Positions 35,760 through 44,266 of a DNA stretch of 64,000 bases are shown in pieces. A model generated the notes under the pieces. That model saw only the letters and a program-made list of their open reading frames with translations, had not been told where the DNA came from and did not search any database. Where the stretch lies: the NCBI GenBank assembly GCA_017307505.1, contig JAFKEE010000048.1:42715-106714 (forward strand), given 5' to 3'. The translations under genes and the position numbers were made by a program. Source of the DNA: Acidobacteriota bacterium. GTDB lineage: Bacteria > Acidobacteriota > Terriglobia > Bryobacterales > Bryobacteraceae. The stretch's first letter is position 1. Every line of letters begins with the position of its first letter.

Positions 35760-36928
35760 AGCTTATTGCCTCCATCCTCGGAGACCAGGAGGCTGCCGTC
35801 CTTTGTCGGGAGCACGCCGACGGGACGGCCCCAAACCTCTTTCGAGTTGGGGTCGGTCATAAAACCGCTGAGGAAGTCCTCCTGCGGTCCCGACGGCTTG
35901 CCGTTCTTGAAAGGAATGAAGACGACGGAGTAACCGACGCGCGCCGCGCGGTTGGACGAACCGTGAAACGCGAGGAAGGCGCCGCCCTGATACTTCTTGG
36001 GGAATTGCTTGCCTGTATAAAAACGCGCGTCCAGAACTGCGACGTGCGATGGGCTGAGAATGACATCGGGCACAACAGTTTTCGCCACGAGATCGGGCCG
36101 CTGGCCCTTGTTCCGGGGCTCTTCGTTGGGTCCGATATAGGCGTAGGGCCAGCCGTAGTAAGCACCCGGCTGGATAGACGTGTAGTAATCGGGGACAAGA
36201 TCGTCGCCCAGGCCGTCCCGCTCCTGAATTGCGGCCCAGAGTTGGCCGGAACTGGGATTCCAATCCATGCCCACCGGGTTGCGGATGCCGCCGGCGACCA
36301 CTTCGCGCTGGGTGCCATCGGGCTTATAGCGGAGAATGGCGGCGCGGTATTCCGGATCGCCCGGCGTGATGTTGGACCGGGAGCCGATGCCCATGTAGAG
36401 AGACTCACCCTTCTTATCGAACAGGAGGGTGCGGGTCCAATGCCCTTGGCCTTCCCCCTTCAGCGGGATAATCTCTTCGGCCGCGGCGAGTTCCTGCTTG
36501 GCGGAATCATACTTATAGCGCTTGATCGAAGTCGCTTCCGCGATGTAAAGGTAGTCCTTCCAGATCGCGAGGCCGTAGGGGCGGTCCAGATCGCCGATCA
36601 GCTTCTTCTTCTCGTCATCGCTGATCTTGCCGTCTTTATTACGGTCCGTGAGAGCATAGACCGCGCCTTTGGCCGCGCTATCGGAAAGCAGGATCTCGCC
36701 GGCAGGCCCCGTGAGCATGTAGCGCGGCTTAGTGAAGCCGGAGGCGAACTCGGCGACGTGAAAGCCGGCCGGCACCCGCAAGGAGACACCTTCGGGCTGT
36801 TTCACGACCTTGGGGCCGTTGCTGGCGGAAGGCGTGTGATAGGGCTCGGGCAGCTTCGGCGGGTCGGCAGCGGCCGCAGTGGTACCCAGCCCCGCCGCCG
36901 CGATCATCAAAAGAACAGGAAATTGCAT
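35735..36928 (-). CDS. PQQ-dependent sugar dehydrogenase (sorbosone dehydrogenase-like) with EF-hand, copy 1
   Basis: This exported protein of about 397 residues has a signal peptide (residues 1-21) and a six-bladed propeller of the soluble glucose/sorbosone dehydrogenase family: LTGPAGEILLSDS, RPYGLAIWKDYLYIAE, GIRNPVGMDWNPSSGQLWA, GLGDDLVPDYYTS, AYYGWPYAYIG and WGRPVGVLPTKDGSLLVSED. Between blades 1 and 2 is a canonical EF-hand loop, DRNKDGKISDDE (residues 95-106). It presumably oxidises a sugar or alcohol in the periplasm with PQQ and passes electrons to the seven-haem cytochrome downstream. An ATG at 36937, nine bases earlier, is an equal start candidate. Confidence 0.9.
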   Translation of the reverse strand: MQFPVLLMIAAAGLGTTAAAADPPKLPEPYHTPSASNGPKVVKQPEGVSLRVPAGFHVAEFASGFTKPRYMLTGPAGEILLSDSAAKGAVYALTDRNKDGKISDDEKKKLIGDLDRPYGLAIWKDYLYIAEATSIKRYKYDSAKQELAAAEEIIPLKGEGQGHWTRTLLFDKKGESLYMGIGSRSNITPGDPEYRAAILRYKPDGTQREVVAGGIRNPVGMDWNPSSGQLWAAIQERDGLGDDLVPDYYTSIQPGAYYGWPYAYIGPNEEPRNKGQRPDLVAKTVVPDVILSPSHVAVLDARFYTGKQFPKKYQGGAFLAFHGSSNRAARVGYSVVFIPFKNGKPSGPQEDFLSGFMTDPNSKEVWGRPVGVLPTKDGSLLVSEDGGNKLWKITYAK

Positions 36929-36989
36929 CTCTGCCATTCTACAGGGCGATCTCATCATGACGTATCTGGCGTAGGCCCGCCAGAGAAGG

Positions 36990-38177
36990 CTACTTTCTGT
37001 ACGAGATGCGCCAGATTTTGTTGCCGCCGTCGTCCGTGACCAGGAGGCTGCCATCCGGCAAGGGCAACAATCCGACAGGCCGGCCCCAGACCTCCTTGGA
37101 GTTCGGATCTGTCATGAAGCCCGTCAGGAAATCCTCCGGCGGTCCACTGGGCCTGCCGTCCTTAAAGGGGACAAAGGCGACGGAGTAGCCGAGGCGCTGG
37201 GCACGATTCCAGGATCCATGGAAGGCCAGGAATGCCCCGCCCTGGTATCTGGCCGGGAACATCTTGCCCGTGTAGAAGCGGGCGTCTAGCACGGCCGCGT
37301 GCGCGGGCAGGATAACGTCCGGGACGATGGTCCGCGCCACGAGGTCTGCCTTCTGGCCCTTGTTGCGCGGATCTTCGTTCGGGCCAATGTAGGAATACGG
37401 CCAGCCGTAAAAACCGCCAGGCCGGATCGAGGTGAAGTAATCGGGCACCAGATCGTCGCCCAGTCCGTCCCGTTCCTGCACGGCGGCCCAGAGTGTATCC
37501 GAGCCCGGGTAGAGCGCCAGGCCGATGGGATTGCGCGTTCCGGAAGCGACGATTTCGCGGCCGGTGCCGTCGGGATTGTAGCGGGAGATGGTGGCACGGA
37601 TTTCCGGCTCGCCGGGCGAGACATTGGACTTGGATCCGACCCCCAGATAGAACTTCTCGCCTTTGCGGTCGAAGAGGAGGCTGCGCGTCCAGTGGCCATC
37701 ATCCGCATCCTTGAGTGAAACCACTTCCTGCCCGGGCCCCAACCTCAACGACTTGGAATCGTACTTGTAGCGCTTGATGGAAGTGACTTCGCCGACATAG
37801 AGGTAATCCTTCCAGAGGGCAAGGCCGAACGGCCGGTTCAATCCATCAACCAGCCGAACTTTCTCCTGCTCTGAGATTTTGCCGTCTTTGTTCCGGTCGA
37901 CCAAGGCGTAGACACCCCCACGGCGGTCGCTCTCCGACAGCAGGATCTCGCCGGAAGGGCCATAGAGCATGTAGCGCGGCGTGGAGAAACCGGAGGAGTA
38001 TTCTTCAATTGAAAAGCCGGCGGGCAATGTGAGACGAGCGCCGTTGGGACGGTCGACGACGCGGGGCGCGTTGGAGGCGGATGGCGTGTGATATGGGGCC
38101 GGGAGTTTGGGCGGATCGGCAGCTAGGGCGGAAGCACCCAGAGCAACCGCAAACACAACCAGGGCGGGAGTCCTCAT
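36990..38177 (-). CDS. PQQ-dependent sugar dehydrogenase (sorbosone dehydrogenase-like) with EF-hand, copy 2
   Basis: This 395-residue exported paralogue of the gene just downstream has the same blades (LYGPSGEILLSES, RPFGLALWKDYLYVGE, GTRNPIGLALYPGSDTLWA, GFYGWPYSYIG, WGRPVGLLPLPDGSLLVTDD) and the same EF-hand insertion DRNKDGKISEQE (residues 94-105). The two copies are tandem, in one direction, 61 bp apart, and clearly arose by duplication, but have diverged through much of the sequence. An ATG nine bases upstream (38186) directly follows TACAAT and might be part of the promoter. Substrate unknown. Confidence 0.9.
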   Translation of the reverse strand: MRTPALVVFAVALGASALAADPPKLPAPYHTPSASNAPRVVDRPNGARLTLPAGFSIEEYSSGFSTPRYMLYGPSGEILLSESDRRGGVYALVDRNKDGKISEQEKVRLVDGLNRPFGLALWKDYLYVGEVTSIKRYKYDSKSLRLGPGQEVVSLKDADDGHWTRSLLFDRKGEKFYLGVGSKSNVSPGEPEIRATISRYNPDGTGREIVASGTRNPIGLALYPGSDTLWAAVQERDGLGDDLVPDYFTSIRPGGFYGWPYSYIGPNEDPRNKGQKADLVARTIVPDVILPAHAAVLDARFYTGKMFPARYQGGAFLAFHGSWNRAQRLGYSVAFVPFKDGRPSGPPEDFLTGFMTDPNSKEVWGRPVGLLPLPDGSLLVTDDGGNKIWRISYRK

Positions 38178-38337
38178 TGTCTGCATTGTAGCGGAGGCAA
38201 GGCAAACAGCGATCGTCCTGCGCGGCACAAGGAGAGACTTTTGCCCCGGATCGGGAAGAACGTTTCCTGCCGGTGCTGAAATCTGGTCCTGCGTATTGAG
38301 CAAACTTTAGAGAGTTCGACGGAACGGACTCACCTTG

Positions 38338-39282
38338 CTATAGAGTGAGGGTCCCCTGCATCAGGCGCACGCAATAGCCGCCGACCCTTACCTCGTGAAT
38401 CCGGCCGGCGGTCTTGACTGCGCTGACATGGAGTTCGCCTGGGCGCTTCATTTCGATACCCTGCTCGAAACGAACACGCCGGCCCGAGTCCACCAACCCC
38501 TGACGCACCAGCCAGGCGATCGCACAACCGGCAGCCGAACCGGTGGCCGGATCCTCCTGCGCGGACGTTGGTTTGCGAGCATGCAGGAACACGCCCGGCG
38601 TCTCCACTTCGCGCGTCATTACATAGAAGCCGCGCTGGTCATCCCAGGAGGAAAAGTATGTGCGGACATCATTCCAACTCACCTTCAGACGCCGGATCGC
38701 CTCCAGCGACCGAAGCATGACCATCAGGTTCGGCCGGCCTGTGGAGACGTTCTGGATTGGAACGTTGATGTCGAGGTCGTCCAGCCGCAGGCCCAGCAAG
38801 GGAGCAATTTGAGCCGCGTCGTGCGTCTCAGCGAAGACGGGGTCCGTCTGCAGCATGTCTCCAAACACCAGTCCGTTTGGCTGCTTGCTGAAAGTGACGA
38901 GCACTGGCCCCACGCTGAGGTCGAGCGTGACCCGGTCACCGGCCCGCTCGCGCAGTGCGCAGGCGGTGCCGAGGGCGGGATGGCCGCCGAAGAGAATCTC
39001 CTGTTCCCGTGTGAAGATGCGAACCTTTATGCCCTGGCTTGCTTCCGTGGCTTTATCGCGCGGCAGGACGAAGGTTGTCTCGGAGAGATTCATCTCGCGG
39101 GCAATGCGCTGCATCTCTGCATCAGTCAGGCCGCGAGCGTCAGGGAAGACGGCAAGCTGGTTGCCGCTGAGGGGTTGCGTCGTAAAAACGTCCCACCATT
39201 CGAAGGCAAACGTGCGTACAGGGGCGTTGGCTGTCATGGAAGTGAGGGCCGAGAGAGTGTGAAACTCGCGCCGGGAGAGCAT
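38338..39282 (-). CDS. PhzF family isomerase/epimerase-like protein with twin-arginine start
   Basis: This 314-residue protein has the two-lobed diaminopimelate-epimerase fold. FTTQPLSGNQLAVFPDA near the N-terminus, LSETTFVLP, FGGHPALGTACAL and the C-terminal DPATGSAAGCAIAWL are PhzF hallmarks, including the conserved Glu before TTF. The ATG at 39282 has GGAG 9 bp upstream. The chosen N-terminus reads LSRREFHTLSALTS, which looks like a Tat signal although PhzF proteins are normally cytoplasmic; the hydrophobic stretch is weak. Substrate unknown. Not obviously co-transcribed with the dehydrogenases. Confidence 0.86.
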   Translation of the reverse strand: MLSRREFHTLSALTSMTANAPVRTFAFEWWDVFTTQPLSGNQLAVFPDARGLTDAEMQRIAREMNLSETTFVLPRDKATEASQGIKVRIFTREQEILFGGHPALGTACALRERAGDRVTLDLSVGPVLVTFSKQPNGLVFGDMLQTDPVFAETHDAAQIAPLLGLRLDDLDINVPIQNVSTGRPNLMVMLRSLEAIRRLKVSWNDVRTYFSSWDDQRGFYVMTREVETPGVFLHARKPTSAQEDPATGSAAGCAIAWLVRQGLVDSGRRVRFEQGIEMKRPGELHVSAVKTAGRIHEVRVGGYCVRLMQGTLTL

Positions 39283-39464
39283 GAGGAGTTTCTCCATTCT
39301 GGCATCCCGAGGCGGAAGAGCCAATTGCAGCCGGAGCACCCCCAACTTCTTCTCGCAGTGGATGCCCCTGGCGACGCGGGTGGCGATGAACGCTGTCAGA
39401 CCGTGGCACTGATCCGGCCCGGCTATGCTCGGACCGGAGCATATGCCGGGCGGCGGTGGGCTGC

Positions 39465-40364
39465 TTAAAGCAAGCCCAGCTCAATCAGCGCCTGACGGAC
39501 CGCAGCCCGTTGCTCGCCTTCCAGCGGGGCGAACGGCTCAGTGAGTACGCCCGAGCAGACACCCGTAAGTTCCAGGGCACACTTCATGCCCCGCAGATAG
39601 CCCGCCGGCTCATAGATCTTTTCGCTCAGCCGGAGAATCGTCGACTGAAGCTCGCGGGCCACTCCGGCTTTTCCTTCCCGGGCCGCCCGGCAGGTGTCGA
39701 CATACAGCTTGGGATAGAGGTTCGCTCCGCCTGAAACACCGCCGGAAGCACCAGCCAGGACGGCTTGGTCGAGCATCTCCTCCGGCCCCATCAGGACCGC
39801 GAAGTCCTTGCGGCCCCGGTAGTCTTCCAGCAGGCCCTGGAAGTAGGGCCAGTCGCCCGAGCTGTCTTTGATGCCCAGGCAGTTTGGATGGTGGCTGAGG
39901 ACGCGTGCCGTTGCTCGCTCGAAGGTATTCCGGGTGTGGCTGGGGATGTTGTACAGAAAGAAAGGCAGGGGGAGCGCATCGACCAGGCGCATGCAGTATC
40001 GCAGCAGTTCCTCCTGGGAAAGCGGGTAGTAGTACGGCGGCGCAAAAACGACTGCGGCCGCTCCGCACCCGGCCGCGTAGCGCGAGAGTTCCACCGCTTC
40101 GGTTAGGCAGCAGTCGGTGATTCCCGTCAGGACAGGTTTCCGCCCGGCAATGATCCGGGTCGCCTGCTTGATGAATTCGCGCTGCAGGCGATGGCTCAGG
40201 TTAGGGGCCTCGCCGGTGGTGCCAAGCAGGAAGAAGCCGTCGACGCCGCCGGCGATACCACGCTCGATGAGGCGTTCCAAGCCGCCGATATCGAGGCGTT
40301 CCGGTTCCAGCAGAGGCGTGACGAGAGGGGGAATGATCCCGGAGTAGGAGTTGTTGTCAGACAT
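39465..40364 (-). CDS. DapA/NanA-family aldolase (dihydrodipicolinate synthase-like)
   Basis: This 299-residue class I aldolase has the family's TIM barrel. LLGTTGEAPNLSH is the pyruvate carboxylate loop, FFLYNIPSHTRNT carries the catalytic Tyr and LGIKDSSGD the Schiff-base lysine. The family includes DapA, sialic acid lyase, 2-keto-3-deoxygluconate aldolase and 5-dehydro-4-deoxyglucarate dehydratase. The position next to a membrane protein and sulfatase suggests sugar-acid metabolism more than lysine synthesis, but that is an inference. Its start overlaps by one base the stop of the membrane protein gene upstream. Confidence 0.9.
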   Translation of the reverse strand: MSDNNSYSGIIPPLVTPLLEPERLDIGGLERLIERGIAGGVDGFFLLGTTGEAPNLSHRLQREFIKQATRIIAGRKPVLTGITDCCLTEAVELSRYAAGCGAAAVVFAPPYYYPLSQEELLRYCMRLVDALPLPFFLYNIPSHTRNTFERATARVLSHHPNCLGIKDSSGDWPYFQGLLEDYRGRKDFAVLMGPEEMLDQAVLAGASGGVSGGANLYPKLYVDTCRAAREGKAGVARELQSTILRLSEKIYEPAGYLRGMKCALELTGVCSGVLTEPFAPLEGEQRAAVRQALIELGLL

Positions 40365-41848
40365 CAGGGCAGTTGGTTCGTGCTCCGGGGACCAAATCGA
40401 AACCGCGCACCCGGTGCGGGGCCATCATATAACGAAAGGGTGCTCCAGGAGAGGAGCCCAATCGCAACCAACGATGCGGCGGCCCAAAGGGGAAACCGGG
40501 GGCATGGCGGTAGCACTGTTTCGGTCTGGTGTTCCCTGGGAGAGACCAATACCAGCAGCGTCACCGCGCAGGCGTTCAGATGTATGACCCCTTCGGTGAC
40601 CAGACGCTCCGGCTTGAAGGGTAGAACCCTGGAGAGATTGCCCAGCACGATCCACCACAACAGCACCGCAAAGAGCAACTGCGCGCGGCCCAGCAGGCTT
40701 GAGGGCACGATGGCCAACGGGTGTTGCAGGTGGGCCCGGAGGAGCAGCAGAACGACCGCCGCCAGCGCCATATAGGCCAGCGAGAACCAGGTGTAAGCAT
40801 CCAGCCCGTAAAAGTGGGCAGGCACGGTCCCAGACTTCAGCCAAACCGAGGTCAGATTCTTGGAGATATTGACCCAGGTCATCAGAACCAGAAGGAAAGC
40901 GGCATACGCACCGGATTGCGGGCTCAACTCGCCCTCTTGGGGTGGTGCCAGGGCTGGCGTCTGCCCGGCCAACCGGAAGGCGGCCAACGCTACGCCGAGC
41001 CCGGCGATGAATCCGTAGGACTGCTCGGTCACACTATGCCAGTTGGTCACAATGCCGGTGGAGAATCCGGCCAATTTGAGCCATTGCCCCACCACAAAGC
41101 CGATTCCGGAGGAGAATCCCGTGATGAGCGCAGCCTGAAACGCGGAGCGCATATCGTTGCGGCGGAAGAACCACAGAATCGCCGCGCAGAGTCCCAGGCT
41201 GCCCGCCCAATTGTCGCCGCGTGGAGGCGACATGTGGAATCCAAGCAGGACCGGAAACAGGAGGAAGCCGGCCCACCAACCTGTGCCCATGAAAAGAAGG
41301 AGAGAAGTGGCGAACGAGGGCCCTCTCCAGAGCCGGTAGAGGAGGACAGCCGCCAGAGCCAGGCTTACGGCAAGCCAGTCGCTGTCGTACCAGTTGGGAT
41401 CCCAGCCCAGCCACTCCGTCAACTGGCCCAGGATGACCCAGGAGGCGGAGATCGCCAGAATCGGTCCGAAGAACCCTTTCAGACGGGCCGTATCCAGGCT
41501 GGCTGGCAGGGCCAACCCCGCTCCACCGGGCACACCCCAGAGGAACCCGATGACAAATATCATTGCGAAGCCGTAGAAGACGTCGGGCGCCGAGTCGGAG
41601 TGAGTGAACCCAAGCACTTTCATGTACGACATTGAGCCGCCAAAGGACCAGCCGATGGCGGCAAAAAAAGCACAATGAAGGAACCTGCGGAGCCAGTCGG
41701 ACCGCCCGACAAGGCACACGGCCGCCAGTGCGGAGAGAGCGCCGGGAATCATGGCGCCGGCTTCATGTCCCCATTGGCCTCGCACGCCCCAGCCAATGGA
41801 ATGAGCCAGAGCGACGGCAAGAGCTGCTTGCCATGTCATACGGGACAT
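40364..41848 (-). CDS. Polytopic membrane protein of unknown function
   Basis: This 494-residue protein has about twelve hydrophobic helices and very short loops. Notable loop motifs are GWGVRGQWGHEAGAMIPGA near the N-terminus, GWDPNWYDSDW, HMSPPRGDNWAGS and a late WIVLGNLSRVLPF. The conserved-looking RGQWGHE loop and repeated Gly-Trp pairs suggest a transporter or membrane enzyme. No family is recognised by me. It is coupled to the DapA-like aldolase gene and diverges from the sulfatase gene by 84 bp; a role in uptake of the sugar acid that the aldolase handles is possible. Confidence 0.75.
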   Translation of the reverse strand: MSRMTWQAALAVALAHSIGWGVRGQWGHEAGAMIPGALSALAAVCLVGRSDWLRRFLHCAFFAAIGWSFGGSMSYMKVLGFTHSDSAPDVFYGFAMIFVIGFLWGVPGGAGLALPASLDTARLKGFFGPILAISASWVILGQLTEWLGWDPNWYDSDWLAVSLALAAVLLYRLWRGPSFATSLLLFMGTGWWAGFLLFPVLLGFHMSPPRGDNWAGSLGLCAAILWFFRRNDMRSAFQAALITGFSSGIGFVVGQWLKLAGFSTGIVTNWHSVTEQSYGFIAGLGVALAAFRLAGQTPALAPPQEGELSPQSGAYAAFLLVLMTWVNISKNLTSVWLKSGTVPAHFYGLDAYTWFSLAYMALAAVVLLLLRAHLQHPLAIVPSSLLGRAQLLFAVLLWWIVLGNLSRVLPFKPERLVTEGVIHLNACAVTLLVLVSPREHQTETVLPPCPRFPLWAAASLVAIGLLSWSTLSLYDGPAPGARFRFGPRSTNQLP

Positions 41849-41932
41849 CCGCTCTATTTACGCACGAATGAGTGTAGTTAGGCCAATTCCGAGCCTCCGC
41901 ATCTCACCTAGAATGGGTAAGCACTTGCAGCC

Positions 41933-43384
41933 ATGACGCTTCCACCCTGTCTCCCTTCACGCCGCGGCTTTCTTGGCAGCCTGGCGGCGACGCGCGTTTT
42001 TGCTTCGCAGGCGGCGGCTAGCAGGATGAATGTCCTATTCGTTCTGGCCGACGACCTGGGTTGGTCTGACCTCGCGTGCTACGGTTCGAGCTACCACGAA
42101 ACACCGAACCTGGATGAGTTCGCCCGCACCGCCGTTCGCTTTACGAACGCCTACGCCTCGGCTCCGGTCTGCTCGCCTACCCGGGCGGCGCTGCTGACGG
42201 GCAAGTCCCCGGCGCGGTTGGGAATGACGACCTGGCACGAAGCATCCATGGATCCGCCAGGGAACAAGCCGATGCGGCCCGCCCGCTCGGAAGGCAATCT
42301 TCCCTTGTCGGAAATCTCACTGGCAAAACTCTACTGGCAGGCTGGGTATTACACGGCGCATGTCGGCAAATGGCACCTTGGCACAGCCGGATACTATCCG
42401 GAAGCGCACGGTTTCGATCTGAATGTGGGCGGCACCTTCTGGGGCGCGCCGCAGACGTACTTTCATCCATTTAGTGGGGACCGGCACTACGGCGGGGAAT
42501 TCCGGTATGTGCCGGGACTGCCGCACTCAAAACCAGGCGACTACCTGCCGGATCTGCTGACAGATGCGGCTCTCGAAGTGATCAACCGCAATGCCAGTGC
42601 TCCGTTCTTCCTGAATTACTGGTGCCATTCTGTCCATACGCCGATTGAGGCGCCCGCCGGCCTGGTCGAGCACTTCAGGAGAAAACTGGAGCCAGGACAC
42701 ACGCACCGGAACCCGGCGTATGCCGCGATGCTGGCCAGATATGACTACAACGTGGGCCGGTTGCTCGACCGCCTGAGGACGACCGGTCTCGACCGCAATA
42801 CGATCGTCATTTTCACGTCAGACAACGGAGGGTATACCGAGAAGTTCGAGGGCGTGCCGGTGACGAATAACCTGCCGTTGCGCTCGGGGAAAGGCTCCCT
42901 CTATGAGGGAGGACTCAGAGTGCCGTTGATGATCCGGGTTCCGGGCGTGACGCAGGCGGGTGCCGTCTGCACTGCGCCGGTGATCACGACCGACTTCTAT
43001 CCTACCCTCCGGGCGTTGAACGGATTGCCGGCCGGCACAACAACCCTGGATGGCGTATCCCTCGCAGGGTTGCTGAGTCAGCCGCAGACCGCTTTGGCGG
43101 AGAGGGACCTCTGTTTCCACTTTCCGCACTACTATCCGACAACCACTCCGGTTTCGTCGATTCGCTCCGGCTCGTGGAAGCTCCTGGAGTACCTCGATAC
43201 AGGCCGACTGGAGCTATTCGACCTGCGGGAAGACCCGGGAGAATCCGTAGACCTGGTAACGAAGCTGCCCGACCGGGCTCGTCTGCTGCGGACGAAGCTG
43301 GCGGATTGGCGCAATCAAGTGGGCGCCCGCTTGCCCACCGTAAATCCTGACTTTAAGTCGAAGATTGAGAGAACGGGGCCTTGA
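41933..43384 (+). CDS. Sulfatase (arylsulfatase family), Tat-exported
   Basis: This 483-residue enzyme begins with a twin-arginine signal (SRRGFLGSLAATRVFASQAAA). The catalytic domain opens NVLFVLADDLGWSDLACYG (metal-binding Asp-Asp) and has the sulfatase signature CSPTRAALLTGKSPARLG, in which the cysteine is turned into formylglycine. VGKWHLGTAGYYPEAHGFD, VIFTSDNGGYTE and LYEGGLRVPLMIR complete the alkaline-phosphatase-like site. It would remove sulfate from a glycan or aryl ester outside the cytoplasm. The formylglycine-generating enzyme is not in the window. Confidence 0.94.
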   Translation: MTLPPCLPSRRGFLGSLAATRVFASQAAASRMNVLFVLADDLGWSDLACYGSSYHETPNLDEFARTAVRFTNAYASAPVCSPTRAALLTGKSPARLGMTTWHEASMDPPGNKPMRPARSEGNLPLSEISLAKLYWQAGYYTAHVGKWHLGTAGYYPEAHGFDLNVGGTFWGAPQTYFHPFSGDRHYGGEFRYVPGLPHSKPGDYLPDLLTDAALEVINRNASAPFFLNYWCHSVHTPIEAPAGLVEHFRRKLEPGHTHRNPAYAAMLARYDYNVGRLLDRLRTTGLDRNTIVIFTSDNGGYTEKFEGVPVTNNLPLRSGKGSLYEGGLRVPLMIRVPGVTQAGAVCTAPVITTDFYPTLRALNGLPAGTTTLDGVSLAGLLSQPQTALAERDLCFHFPHYYPTTTPVSSIRSGSWKLLEYLDTGRLELFDLREDPGESVDLVTKLPDRARLLRTKLADWRNQVGARLPTVNPDFKSKIERTGP

Positions 43385-43519
43385 TCCTCAGAAAAAGTTA
43401 ATCTTGACGAACTTCCTAATCGCTCCAGGTGCTTCCATCCACTTGACTTTGTGGTGTATAGTTGGCTGGAGAGGGTCAATTACTGACGGTTCCTTTCGCG
43501 ATCGAGTTTGAACAGACTT
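43385..43519 (+). promoter_or_regulatory. Upstream region and likely promoter of infC
   Basis: AT-richer sequence after the sulfatase stop. TATAGT near 43456 is a plausible -10, with no well-placed -35 consensus (a TTGACT lies too close). It would give a leader of about 150 nt in front of infC that includes the hairpin at 43520. Confidence 0.35.
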
Positions 43520-43566
43520 GGGCACTGGTGGGGAAGAACCCTTCTGGTATGCCCTTTTTCTGTTTT
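43520..43566 (+). terminator. Terminator-like hairpin in the infC leader (possible attenuator)
   Basis: GGGCA (43520-43524) pairs with TGCCC (43550-43554), with an inner GGG-AAGAA-CCC stem, followed at once by TTTTTCTGTTTT. It lies about 50 nt before infC. It may stop read-through from the sulfatase gene, but the promoter-like sequence lies on its upstream side, which points to attenuation of infC. Confidence 0.6.
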
Positions 43567-43615
43567 AGGAGCATCGAAGTCTACCTCATGAACATCTCTC
43601 AGAAGCACCTCCCGC

Positions 43616-44233
43616 ATGTATCCTTCTAGGTTTCCCCGCCCCCGCATAAAAGTAAGAGAAAACGTCAACGAGGCCATCCGGGCGCGAGAAGTGCGCGCCG
43701 TCTTTCCGGACGGCTCAGTAGAGGTGATGCCTACCCAGGCGGCCATCCGCCGGGCACAGGACCTAGGGCTCGACCTCATTCTCATTGCACCGACGGCGGA
43801 GCCGCCGGTGGCCAAGGCCATGGATTACGGCCAGTGGCAGTATGAGGTCAAAAAGAAACAGCACGAGGCAAAGAAGAAGCAGCACGTGATCCAGGTGAAG
43901 GAGCTGAAGTTCCGCCCCAACACGGACGACCACGACTACACCTTCAAAATGAACCACGCGCTGCGGTTTCTGTCTGAGGGCAACCGTGTGAAGGCGGTGG
44001 TGCAGTTCCGCGGCCGCGAGATTGCCCACGTCGATCTGGGCAAGAAGCTGCTTTTGCGGTTCGCCGGTGATCTGGCCGAACACGGAGCAGTGGAAGGGTC
44101 GCCGAAACTGGAAGGGCGCAACGCCCACGTCATTATCAGCCCCTTGAAGAAGGATGCTGTCAAAGAAAAGCCGAAGTCGGCGCCCAAGCCGCCGCCTCCG
44201 CCCGCTTCACCGGATTCAGGCCGGGCTCAATAG
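43616..44233 (+). CDS. infC: Translation initiation factor IF-3
   Basis: This encodes 205 residues. IF-3 binds the 30S subunit, keeps 50S away and checks start codons. The N-domain has NVNEAIRAREVRAVFPDG and MPTQAAIRRAQDLGLDLILI, the linker is a KKKQHEAKKKQH helix after PPVAKAMDYGQWQYE, and the C-domain has VKELKFRPNTDDHDYTFKMNHALRFL and VVQFRGREIAHVDLG. A Pro-rich tail (SAPKPPPPPASPDS) follows. The ATG at 43616 lacks a ribosome site, and an ATA about 30 bases on (43646) could be the true start, since IF-3 genes often use rare starts. The usual rpmI-rplT partners do not follow. Confidence 0.95.
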   Translation: MYPSRFPRPRIKVRENVNEAIRAREVRAVFPDGSVEVMPTQAAIRRAQDLGLDLILIAPTAEPPVAKAMDYGQWQYEVKKKQHEAKKKQHVIQVKELKFRPNTDDHDYTFKMNHALRFLSEGNRVKAVVQFRGREIAHVDLGKKLLLRFAGDLAEHGAVEGSPKLEGRNAHVIISPLKKDAVKEKPKSAPKPPPPPASPDSGRAQ

Positions 44234-44264
44234 ATACAGGGGCGGTGATCAACCGCCCCTATCT
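44232..44264. terminator. Hairpin between convergent infC and HNH genes
   Basis: AGGGGCGGT-GATCA-ACCGCCCCT, a nine-pair stem with AGAT/ATCT extension, fills the gap between the infC stop and the HNH stop. No U-run on either side, so it may terminate weakly in both directions or protect 3' ends. Confidence 0.6.
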
Positions 44265-44266
44265 CA

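Noticed and set aside
40364..43384. A sialic-acid utilisation operon (aldolase, transporter, sulfatase)
   Set aside because: The aldolase cannot be told from other DapA-family members, the membrane protein is not a known sialate transporter, and the sulfatase runs in the other direction.
43385..43519. TTGACT near 43443 with TATAGT as a full sigma-70 promoter for infC
   Set aside because: The spacing between them is about 8 bp, far from the normal 16-18 bp, so at most the -10 is believable.
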